From contig CAAGLF010000091.1 of NCBI GenBank assembly GCA_900770705.1, positions 1 to 8,184 on the forward strand: a stretch of DNA of 8,184 nucleotides. The letters are read 5' to 3'. Numbering within the stretch: position 1 is the first letter of the stretch; the number at the start of each line of letters is the position of its first letter. This DNA is from Bacteroidaceae bacterium (GTDB taxonomy: Bacteria > Bacteroidota > Bacteroidia > Bacteroidales > Bacteroidaceae). The notes below the pieces were generated by a model that saw only the letters and a program-made list of their open reading frames with translations, had not been told where the DNA came from and searched no databases. Below are positions 1 through 5,944 of this stretch, piece after piece. Position numbers and translations under genes: made by a program.

Positions 1-90
1 CATCTGTATTTCAATGTGATCGGAACGGCCATTTTTATGCTGGTATTCTATGGGATCAATGCAGTATCACCGTTTGAATTTCTGCAAAGC
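1..90 (+). other. Foreign-looking 5' segment, possible Na/Pi cotransporter fragment fused to murA
   Basis: G+C is about 40% here (36 of 90 bases) and 70% in the following 90. Third codon positions are mixed here, then almost all G or C further on. In the open frame it encodes HLYFNVIGTAIFMLVFYG, which looks like a transmembrane helix and not like the MurA N-terminal domain. The FNVIGT segment recalls Na+/phosphate cotransporter (NptA/PNaS) helices, perhaps of a Firmicute type. That identification is from memory and is tentative. The switch to MurA falls between about 76 and 95, where both proteins could share a short F-x-F-L or Y-L stretch. The likeliest causes are a chimeric assembly or a rearrangement breakpoint; a real fusion protein is less likely. 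Confidence 0.5.
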
Positions 91-1140
91 CCCGCATTCC
101 TCGAGCGTTGCTCCCGCCTGCGCGGCAGCGTCCTGCTCATCGGCCCCCTGCTCGCCCGCTTCGGAAAAGCCACCATAGCCCGCCCGGGCGGCGACAAGAT
201 AGGACGCCGGCGCCTGGACACCCACTTTCTGGGCTTCAGCCGCCTCGGAGCCACCTTCGGCTACGACGAGCGCAACGGCAGCTACTGCGTGCAGGCCTCC
301 CGCCTCGAAGGAACCTACATGCTCCTCGACGAGGCCTCCGTCACCGGCACGGCAAACATCCTGATGGCCGCCGCGCTCGCCCACGGCACCACCACAATCT
401 ACAATGCCGCCTGCGAGCCCTACATACAGCAGCTCTGCCACCTGCTCAACCGCATGGGAGCCAACATCAGCGGCATAGCATCCAATCTGCTGACCATAGT
501 CGGAGTCGACAAGCTCCACGCTGCGACCCACCGCATACTGCCCGACATGATAGAGATAGGCAGCTTCATCGGAATGGCAGCCATGGTGGGCGACGGACTG
601 ACCATCAAGGACGTGTCCTACCGCAACCTCGGCATCATCCCCGAGGCTTTCCGCCGGCTGGGCGTGCAGACAGAACTGCGGGGCGACGACCTCTTCATCC
701 CCAAGCAGGAACATTATGAAATCGAGAGCTTCATCGACGGAAGTTTCATGACGCTGGCCGACGCTCCATGGCCGGGACTTACGCCGGACATGCTGAGCGT
801 GCTGATTGTCGTGGCCACACAGGCCAAAGGCAGCGTGCTGTTCCACCAGAAGATGTTTGAAAGCCGCCTTTTCTTCGTCGACAAACTCATCGAGATGGGC
901 GCACAAATCATTCTCTGCGACCCGCACCGTGCAGTCGTCGTGGGACACAACAACGAAATGCGCCTGCGCAGCCGCAGGATGGTCAGTCCCGACATCCGTG
1001 CGGGCATAGCTATGCTCATCGCCGCACTTTCCGCCGAAGGCACCAGCCAAATCGAGAATATTGAGCAGATAGACCGCGGATACGAACACATCGAAGCACG
1101 GCTGTGCAGTCTCGGCGCACACATCCGCCGCGTGGAGTAG
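1..1140 (+). CDS. murA: UDP-N-acetylglucosamine 1-carboxyvinyltransferase (MurA), 5' end missing
   Basis: MurA transfers enolpyruvate from PEP to UDP-GlcNAc, the first committed cytoplasmic step of peptidoglycan synthesis. The frame is open from base 1 to the stop at 1138-1140, so the start is not in the window. Convincing MurA homology begins around 85-95 and runs to the end. Visible landmarks (E. coli numbering for the equivalents): Arg at 121 (R91), the PEP loop PGGDKIGRRR from about 184, Asp in TPDM at 787 (D305), Arg in PDIRAG at 997 (R371), and Arg in IDRGYE at 1075 (R397). The loop residue at 193-195 is Asp where E. coli has Cys115, as I recall for Bacteroidetes MurA. About 75 N-terminal residues, including the conserved Lys22-Asn23 region, are absent. 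The stretch in their place (bases 1 to ~85) has a different composition and is hydrophobic. A GTG at 16 is the first possible start seen, but I do not believe it is real. The 350-residue MurA assignment is very safe; the 5' end is not. Confidence 0.93.
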   Translation, partial: HLYFNVIGTAIFMLVFYGINAVSPFEFLQSPAFLERCSRLRGSVLLIGPLLARFGKATIARPGGDKIGRRRLDTHFLGFSRLGATFGYDERNGSYCVQASRLEGTYMLLDEASVTGTANILMAAALAHGTTTIYNAACEPYIQQLCHLLNRMGANISGIASNLLTIVGVDKLHAATHRILPDMIEIGSFIGMAAMVGDGLTIKDVSYRNLGIIPEAFRRLGVQTELRGDDLFIPKQEHYEIESFIDGSFMTLADAPWPGLTPDMLSVLIVVATQAKGSVLFHQKMFESRLFFVDKLIEMGAQIILCDPHRAVVVGHNNEMRLRSRRMVSPDIRAGIAMLIAALSAEGTSQIENIEQIDRGYEHIEARLCSLGAHIRRVE

Positions 1141-1198
1141 ACGCGGAAAGCCCGCCGCACCCCCGCCGCCGTACAAAGGCGGAACTTTCGCGGCGAGA

Positions 1199-1219
1199 GA
1201 AAAAACTACAAGGCCCGAA
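1199..1219 (+). repeat. Dispersed intergenic A-rich repeat, copy 1
   Basis: This 21-nt stretch, with core AAAAACTACAAGGCCCGAA, is identical to bases 8164-8184 at the right edge. A related copy lies on the minus strand at 4525-4540. It sits in the 135-base murA–rimM gap and is followed by a long A tract, a CGG-centred palindrome and a second A tract ending in ACTTCCGCCGC. Function is unknown. Confidence 0.6.
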
Positions 1220-1226
1220 AAAAAAA

Positions 1227-1241
1227 TTACAGCGGCTGTAA
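1227..1241. repeat. 15-nt palindrome TTACAGCGGCTGTAA between A tracts
   Basis: The 7-base arms are perfectly complementary around a single central G (a 6-bp stem with a CGG triloop if folded). Nine A residues precede it (1218-1226) and seven follow (1241-1247). On the minus strand this reads as a small hairpin followed by nine T, which resembles a weak terminator, but no leftward gene needs one here. It could be a protein-binding site or part of a repeat element. The same architecture recurs at 4478-4492 and 8125-8139. Confidence 0.5.
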
Positions 1242-1275
1242 AAAAAACTTCCGCCGCACAACGAAAACCTTACAC

Positions 1276-1824
1276 GTGATACGCGAAACAGAAGTGTTCA
1301 GGATAGGGGCGATCACCCGCACCCACGGCATCTCCGGAGAGGTGGAAATGCAGTTTACCGACGACGTCTTCGACCGGGGCACCGCCGAGTATTTCGTCTT
1401 GCTTCTCGACGGGATTTTCGTACCCTTCTTCTGGGAAGAATACAAGTTCAAGTCGAACACCGCCGCCCTCGTGAAGTTCGAGGACATCGCCTCCGACACC
1501 GCGGCCCGGCGCCTGGTGGGCCACGCCGTGTACTACCCCCTCAGCCACATACCCGAGGAAGAAGAGGCGGAACTGCCCTCCCTGAAAGCGCTCACGGGCT
1601 TTCGCGTCAGGGAAAGCCGCGCCGGCGAACTGGGCACGGTAGAACACGTCGACGACAGCTCCGCCAACGTGTTGCTCACCATCATCGGCAAGGACGGCAG
1701 AGAGCTACTCATTCCTTTCCACGACGACTTCCTGACAGACTACGACCTGCGGGCGCGTACCCTCGGGCTGCGTCTGCCCGAAGGCCTGCTCACGATCAAC
1801 GACAACACAGAAGACACCCTATAA
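1276..1824 (+). CDS. rimM: Ribosome maturation factor RimM
   Basis: RimM binds ribosomal protein S19 and assists late maturation of the 16S rRNA 3' domain in the 30S subunit. The 182-residue product has the family's usual length and two domains. The N-terminal RimM beta-barrel (about residues 7-95) carries THGISGEV at 17-24 and the conserved LLDGIFVPFF stretch around 43-52. The C-terminal PRC-barrel (about 103-178) includes ELLIPFHDDFL and LPEGLL. The start is GTG at 1276, chosen because the protein then begins MIRETEVFRIG, as in Bacteroides homologues; the next in-frame Met is inside the first strand. No clear Shine-Dalgarno sequence precedes it. It lies 135 bases after murA and only 13 bases before dxr, so it is probably co-transcribed with dxr. 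In Bacteroides I recall an M23 peptidase gene between rimM and dxr; none is present here. Confidence 0.95.
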   Translation: MIRETEVFRIGAITRTHGISGEVEMQFTDDVFDRGTAEYFVLLLDGIFVPFFWEEYKFKSNTAALVKFEDIASDTAARRLVGHAVYYPLSHIPEEEEAELPSLKALTGFRVRESRAGELGTVEHVDDSSANVLLTIIGKDGRELLIPFHDDFLTDYDLRARTLGLRLPEGLLTINDNTEDTL

Positions 1825-1837
1825 CCCGGAGATACGA

Positions 1838-2983
1838 ATGAAAACCATCGCCCTGCTCGGCTCGACCGGCTCGATAGGCACACAAACCCTCGACGTAGTA
1901 CGCCAACACCCCGACCTTTTTGAAATCTACACGCTCACAGCCGGCAACAACGCCGACCTGCTCATCCGGCAAGCCCGCGAATTTCGGCCCGACAGCGTAG
2001 TCATCGCCAACGAAGACAAATATACGGAAGTCTCCGAAGCCCTCAGCGACCTCGACATCAAGGTCTATGCCGGCGCCGAAGCCATCTGCGAAGTCGTCAC
2101 GGCCCAGCCCGTCGACGTAGTAGTCACGGCAATGGTAGGTTTCGCCGGCCTGCGCCCCACCATCAGCGCCATACGCGCCGGAAAGGCCATCGCCCTCGCC
2201 AATAAGGAGACGCTGGTCGTGGCCGGCGGGCTGATAGGCAAGCTGGCCGCCGAGCACCGCACGCCCATCCTGCCCGTCGACAGCGAACACTCCGCCATAT
2301 TCCAATGTCTGGCCGGCGAAGGAAGCAATCGCGTGACGCGACTGCTCCTGACCGCCTCGGGAGGCCCCTTCCGCACGCTGCCTGCCGAACGCTTCGCCGA
2401 CATCACGCCGGCCATGGCGCTACAACACCCCAATTGGGCAATGGGCGCAAAAATCACCATCGACTCCGCCACGATGATGAACAAGGGATTTGAAATGATC
2501 GAGGCAAAGTGGCTCTTTGGCGTGGACCCCAAACAGATAGAAGTCGTCGTACATCCCGAAAGTGTGGTGCACAGCGCCGTGGAGTTCGAGGACGGAAGCG
2601 TCAAGGCCCAGCTCGGCGTACCTGACATGCGCCTGCCGATACAGTATGCCCTCTCCTATCCCGCGCGCCTGCCCCTCTCGGGCGAGCGGCTCGACCTTTT
2701 CAGCTTCGGCAGCCTGCATTTTTCGAAGCCCGACCCCACGAAGTTCCCCTGTCTCGCTCTGGCATACGCGTCGGCGGCCCGCGGGGGAAACTCTCCCTGC
2801 GTGATGAACGCCGCCAACGAAGTGGCGAACGCCGCCTTCCGCGAAAGCAAGATATCCTTCCCCCGCATTGCGGAAATCATCGGCGAAACGATGGAGAAAG
2901 CCCCCTTTGACGCCGCGCCCGACCTCGACTGCTATTTCGACACCGACAGGGAGGCACGCCGGCTGGCGGCGGAAATGCTGTAG
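1838..2983 (+). CDS. dxr: 1-deoxy-D-xylulose 5-phosphate reductoisomerase (Dxr/IspC)
   Basis: This enzyme converts 1-deoxy-D-xylulose 5-phosphate to 2-C-methyl-D-erythritol 4-phosphate using NADPH and a divalent metal. It is the second step of the MEP isoprenoid pathway and the target of fosmidomycin. The 381 residues are close to the usual ~385-400. The NADPH loop GSTGSIG is at 8-14. Metal ligands are in PVDSEHS (D148, E150) and at E219. Substrate-binding residues are S174 in TASGGPF, H197 in QHPNW, S210, N215 and K216 in IDSATMMNKGFEMIEAK. All match the E. coli set with an offset of 2 to 12. The helical C-terminal domain follows, ending near MNAANEVANAAF and a short acidic tail. The ATG at 1838 follows the rimM stop by 13 bases and has a possible GGAG nearby. 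The enzyme appears complete and active. Confidence 0.97.
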   Translation: MKTIALLGSTGSIGTQTLDVVRQHPDLFEIYTLTAGNNADLLIRQAREFRPDSVVIANEDKYTEVSEALSDLDIKVYAGAEAICEVVTAQPVDVVVTAMVGFAGLRPTISAIRAGKAIALANKETLVVAGGLIGKLAAEHRTPILPVDSEHSAIFQCLAGEGSNRVTRLLLTASGGPFRTLPAERFADITPAMALQHPNWAMGAKITIDSATMMNKGFEMIEAKWLFGVDPKQIEVVVHPESVVHSAVEFEDGSVKAQLGVPDMRLPIQYALSYPARLPLSGERLDLFSFGSLHFSKPDPTKFPCLALAYASAARGGNSPCVMNAANEVANAAFRESKISFPRIAEIIGETMEKAPFDAAPDLDCYFDTDREARRLAAEML

Positions 2984-3012
2984 AAAGCCCGCCCGAGCCA
3001 CGCTTATCGCAC

Positions 3013-3042
3013 ATTCACCGACTATTCACCGACATTCAAGAC
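3013..3042 (+). repeat. Short tandem repeat before rseP (ATTCACCGACT units)
   Basis: Three adjacent units, ATTCACCGACT, ATTCACCGAC and ATTCAAGAC, lie in the 65-base dxr–rseP gap and end seven bases before the rseP ATG. The third unit is diverged. There is no hairpin or Shine-Dalgarno sequence here. It could be a translation-enhancing leader or simply slippage of non-coding sequence. Confidence 0.45.
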
Positions 3043-3048
3043 TATACA

Positions 3049-4410
3049 ATGGAGATTTTTCTGATTAAAGCACTACAACTCATCCTTTGCTTCTCGCTGC
3101 TCGTGCTTCTGCACGAGGGCGGCCACTTTTTCTTTGCCAAACTTTTCGGCGTGCGTGTCGAAAAGTTTTGTTTGTTCTTCGATCCCTGGTTTTCCTGGAA
3201 GATATGCAAGTTCAAGGGCACGGAATACCACATTGGCTGGCTGCCGCTGGGCGGTTACGTCAAGATAGCGGGAATGGTGGACGAGTCAATGGACACGGAG
3301 CAGCTGAAACAGCCGGTTCAAGCCGACGAATTCCGCGCCAAGTCGGCCCTGCAGCGTCTGCTCATTATGGTAGGCGGCGTTCTGGTCAACTTCCTGACGG
3401 CGCTCGCCCTGTATGCAATGATTCTCTTCGTCTGGGGCGACACGTACACGCCGGTGGAGAATATGAAGCACGGTTTCAAGTTTTCCACCGAGGCCCGGAA
3501 GCTCGGCTTCCGCGACGGAGACATCCCCTTGGCCACGGACTTCGGGCGGGTGGAACGCTTCAACGGCGACTTCCTGCGCGACCTGAGCAAGACGAAGAGC
3601 GTGACCGTATTGCGCAACGGCCGGGAAACGCAGCTTTCAATGCCCGGCGACCTGAATCTGCTGGATATGCTGAAGCACCAGCCGCCCTTCGTCGCTCCGC
3701 TCGCACCCTCGGACATCGACAGCGTGCTGGCCGGCGGACCTGCCGCGCGGGCCGGCGTGAAGGCCGGCGACCGCCTGCTGGCCTTCGACGGCGAAACGAT
3801 TTCCAGCTGGAACGAATTCAACGAAATCGTGGCACGCAGAGCCGACGTACTGGCCACGGGAACAGCGGCCGACTCCGCCCGACTGCGCCACACGACGCTC
3901 GTCGTACAGCATGCCGGCTCGGAACGGACGGATACCCTGGCACTACATCTGACGGAGCGCTACGAACTGGGAATTTTCAAGCACAACCCGCTGGCAGACT
4001 ACGAGCAGCGCACCCTTCACTACAGCTTGCTGGCAAGTATCCCCGCAGGAGTCGCACACGGCTGGGACGTGCTCTGCGGTTACGTCGACGACCTGAAGTA
4101 TCTCTTCACGAAAGACGGTGCTTCGAGCGTGGGAAGTTTCGGCACCATCGGCAATCTCTTCCCTGCCACGTGGGACTGGCTGCGTTTCTGGGAGCTGACG
4201 GCCTTTATCTCCCTGATGCTGGCCTTTATGAACATCCTGCCCATTCCGGCCTTGGACGGCGGACACATTCTCTTCCTGCTTGTGGAAGTCGTGACGCGTA
4301 GAAAACCGTCGGAAAAGTTTCTCGAAAAGGCGCAGATGGTGGGAATGTATCTGCTCCTGGCACTAATGGCGCTGGCCGTGTTCAACGATTTCCGCAACCT
4401 GCTCTTCTGA
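3049..4410 (+). CDS. rseP: Site-2 protease family intramembrane zinc metalloprotease RseP
   Basis: RseP-type (M50) proteases cut transmembrane segments of anti-sigma factors and leftover signal peptides in the inner membrane. The 453-residue product matches the family. The first membrane helix carries the zinc motif HEGGH (H22, E23, H26); the middle residues are usually E-F-G, so a Gly replaces Phe, while all catalytic positions are kept. GYVKIAGM follows around residue 70, in the membrane-associated loop region. A second hydrophobic segment (about 103-128) precedes two periplasmic PDZ regions: a degenerate one at about 135-205 and a clearer one with GGPAARAGVKAGDRLL at about 229-244. The third zinc ligand is D403 in NILPIPALDGGH, and a last hydrophobic helix ends the protein. 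The ATG at 3049 gives the expected METFLI-like start. It lies 65 bases after dxr and is the last gene of the rightward block. In Bacteroidetes its targets are not well defined and are not encoded here. Confidence 0.95.
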   Translation: MEIFLIKALQLILCFSLLVLLHEGGHFFFAKLFGVRVEKFCLFFDPWFSWKICKFKGTEYHIGWLPLGGYVKIAGMVDESMDTEQLKQPVQADEFRAKSALQRLLIMVGGVLVNFLTALALYAMILFVWGDTYTPVENMKHGFKFSTEARKLGFRDGDIPLATDFGRVERFNGDFLRDLSKTKSVTVLRNGRETQLSMPGDLNLLDMLKHQPPFVAPLAPSDIDSVLAGGPAARAGVKAGDRLLAFDGETISSWNEFNEIVARRADVLATGTAADSARLRHTTLVVQHAGSERTDTLALHLTERYELGIFKHNPLADYEQRTLHYSLLASIPAGVAHGWDVLCGYVDDLKYLFTKDGASSVGSFGTIGNLFPATWDWLRFWELTAFISLMLAFMNILPIPALDGGHILFLLVEVVTRRKPSEKFLEKAQMVGMYLLLALMALAVFNDFRNLLF

Positions 4411-4453
4411 CGTCCCTGGTGGGCACTGCGAAAGGCTTCTGCCTACCTACGCG

Positions 4454-4518
4454 AAACTTCTGCGGCGTCCGGAAAAATTACCTCGGAGATAATTTTTCCG
4501 GACGCCGCAGAAGTTTTT
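4454..4518 (+). terminator. Strong terminator, 27-bp perfect inverted repeat, likely bidirectional
   Basis: The arms at 4454-4480 and 4490-4516 are perfectly complementary over 27 bases with a 9-base loop. The right arm runs into five T residues (4514-4518), giving a rho-independent terminator for rseP 44 bases after its stop. On the minus strand the hairpin is followed by only three T, so termination of the convergent DUF1015 transcript is plausible but weaker. The stem is far longer than needed and its apex holds a TTACCTCGGAGATAA palindrome. Confidence 0.85.
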
Positions 4519-4521
4519 CCT

Positions 4522-4554
4522 GCCGGCCTTATAGTTTTTCCACTACCGGCCGGC
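4522..4554. repeat. Small inverted repeat plus minus-strand copy of the A-rich repeat
   Basis: The arms GCCGGCC (4522-4528) and GGCCGGC (4548-4554) flank a 19-base loop. Read on the minus strand, 4540 down to 4525 is GAAAAACTATAAGGCC, which differs from the repeat at 1199 and 8164 by one base and one missing A. Continuing leftward it runs into GGAAAAACTTCTGCGGCG, the terminator arm, which resembles the ACTTCCGCCGC end of the 1199 element. So this convergent gap appears to be built from the same repeat family. Confidence 0.45.
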
Positions 4555-4569
4555 TGTATTTTCTCCGGG

Positions 4570-5814
4570 CTACGAGAGCTTGTGTATCACCAGTCCGCTC
4601 CGCAGTTTCGGCTCAAACCACGTGGCCTTCGGGGGCATAATGTTTCCACTGTCGGCAATACGCATGATTTGCTCCATCGAAACGGGATAAAGTGCCAGTG
4701 CCAACTGCATTTCCCCGCTGTCGACACGACGCTGCAGCTCGCCCAGACCGCGAAGACCGCCCACGAAATCAATCCGCTTGTCGCTGCGGAGATCCGTTAT
4801 GCCGAGCTGCTTGTCGAGAATGAGGCGGCTGGAAATCGAGACGTCGAGCACGCCGATCGGATCGTTCGGATCGAAAGTGCCTTCCTTGGCCGTGAGGCTG
4901 TACCATACGCCCTCCAGGTAGAGCGCGAACTCGTGCATCTTCTGCGGGCGATAGGGCTCACTTCCCACGGGACGCACGACAAAGTCATCCTTCAGCCGCT
5001 TCAGCAGCTCGGCCGGAGCCACGCCGAGGTCCTTCACCACCCGGTTGTAGTCGAGAATGGTCAGCTGTTCGGCGGGGAAGCACACGGCCATAAAGAAGTT
5101 GTACTCCTCAGAGCCCGTGTTCTGCGGGTTCTGCGCCGCTTTCTCCGCTCCCACACGCGCAGCGGCGGCACTGCGGTGGTGTCCGTCGGCAATGTAGAGC
5201 GCGTCCATCGCTGCAAATTCGTCGGTGATGGACTGCTGGTCAGCCTTGTCGGCTATCACCCACAACTGGTGGCGGAAGCCGTCGACGGGAGCCACGAAGT
5301 CGTATTCCGGCTCTGCCGCAGCATATTTTCCGATAAGCGCAAGCAGGGTTTCGTTGTGCTTGAAGGCGAGGAACACAGGTTCGATGTTCGCGTTCGTCTC
5401 ACGCACGTGACGCATACGGTCGTCCTCTTTATCGCGACGGGTCAGCTCGTGCTTTTTGATGACATCGTGCATATAGTCGTCCGTATGTGCACAGAGCACA
5501 ATTCCATACTGCGTCTTGCCGTTCATTGTCTGGGCATAGAGGTAGTAGTTCTCGGCCTCGTCCTGCACGAGCCAGCCGTTGCGCTGAAACTTCTCAAACT
5601 GCTCCGCACCGCTTTTGTACACTCGCTCGTCGTACTCCGAGCACTCCGGTTCAAAGTTTATCTCAGGTTTGATGATGTGATACAGAGACTTTTCGTTGTC
5701 GCCAGCCTCTGCTCGTGCCTCTTCGCTCGACAGCACGTCGTAGGGACGACATTCCACTTCCTCCACCAGCTCGCGCGGCGGACGAACGCCTCTGAAAGGT
5801 TTTACTCTTGGCAT
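4570..5814 (-). CDS. DUF1015 domain-containing protein, linked to serC-serA
   Basis: The 414-residue product matches the DUF1015 family (Pfam PF06245), a widespread, probably cytoplasmic family without an established biochemical role. Typical segments are present: the N-terminal KPFRGVRPP (5-13) and RPYDVLSSEEARAEA (23-37), KHELTRRDKEDDR (121-133), YIADGHHRSAAAA (207-219), the LDVSISSRLIL and DKRIDFVGG region, and the C-terminal MPPKATWFEPKLRSGLV. There is no signal peptide or membrane segment. The D-G-H-H-R stretch resembles the D-G-H-x-R signature of ParB/Srx-fold proteins, which include the free-serine kinases SerK and SbnI; this is an inference. The ATG at 5814 gives the conserved family start. 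It lies 130 bases downstream of serA, behind a long hairpin, so its transcription may be reduced or separately controlled. It converges on rseP. Family assignment is sure; function is open. Confidence 0.93.
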   Translation of the reverse strand: MPRVKPFRGVRPPRELVEEVECRPYDVLSSEEARAEAGDNEKSLYHIIKPEINFEPECSEYDERVYKSGAEQFEKFQRNGWLVQDEAENYYLYAQTMNGKTQYGIVLCAHTDDYMHDVIKKHELTRRDKEDDRMRHVRETNANIEPVFLAFKHNETLLALIGKYAAAEPEYDFVAPVDGFRHQLWVIADKADQQSITDEFAAMDALYIADGHHRSAAAARVGAEKAAQNPQNTGSEEYNFFMAVCFPAEQLTILDYNRVVKDLGVAPAELLKRLKDDFVVRPVGSEPYRPQKMHEFALYLEGVWYSLTAKEGTFDPNDPIGVLDVSISSRLILDKQLGITDLRSDKRIDFVGGLRGLGELQRRVDSGEMQLALALYPVSMEQIMRIADSGNIMPPKATWFEPKLRSGLVIHKLS

Positions 5815-5852
5815 AGTATTCTGAATTAAGGCTTCAATAAAAGGAAAAAGAA

Positions 5853-5939
5853 GGCAGACAAGCAGACGAACCGCGGTGTCCCGACGACTTGGGGGCTTCA
5901 GGGATGTCCCTTTCCGGACGGCTCGTTTACTTGTCTGCC
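5853..5939 (-). terminator. Long hairpin between serA and DUF1015, terminator or attenuator
   Basis: Bases 5853-5873 and 5919-5939 form a 21-base imperfect inverted repeat. In the leftward transcript 20 of 21 positions can pair, including two G-U pairs, with one A-C mismatch. The 45-base interior contains a smaller GGGA-TG-TCCC hairpin. After the 3' arm the transcript continues UUCUUUUUCCUUUUAUU, a U-rich tract typical of termination. It starts just after the serA stop. It could end the serC-serA transcript, with partial read-through into DUF1015. Confidence 0.6.
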
Positions 5940-5944
5940 CGACA

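Noticed and set aside
67..1176. 369-codon minus-strand frame opposite murA
   Set aside because: Low-complexity Gly/Ala/Val-rich translation, antisense to a clear gene.
1199..1219. Direct repeats at 1199 and 8164 as ends of a 7-kb mobile element or CRISPR repeats
   Set aside because: The DNA between is ordinary housekeeping genes without transposase, integrase or cas genes, and there is no regular spacing.
1218..1241. Minus-strand terminator (small hairpin followed by nine T)
   Set aside because: No leftward gene lies to its right before dxr and rimM, which run rightward; kept only as a palindrome.
3087..4301. 404-codon plus-strand frame inside rseP
   Set aside because: Arg-rich out-of-frame shadow; rseP itself has intact HExxH, PDZ and LDG motifs.
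4582..5829. 415-codon open frame on the plus strand opposite DUF1015
   Set aside because: It mirrors the whole DUF1015 gene, its translation is not recognisable, and G/C-ending codons of the real gene explain the absence of stops.
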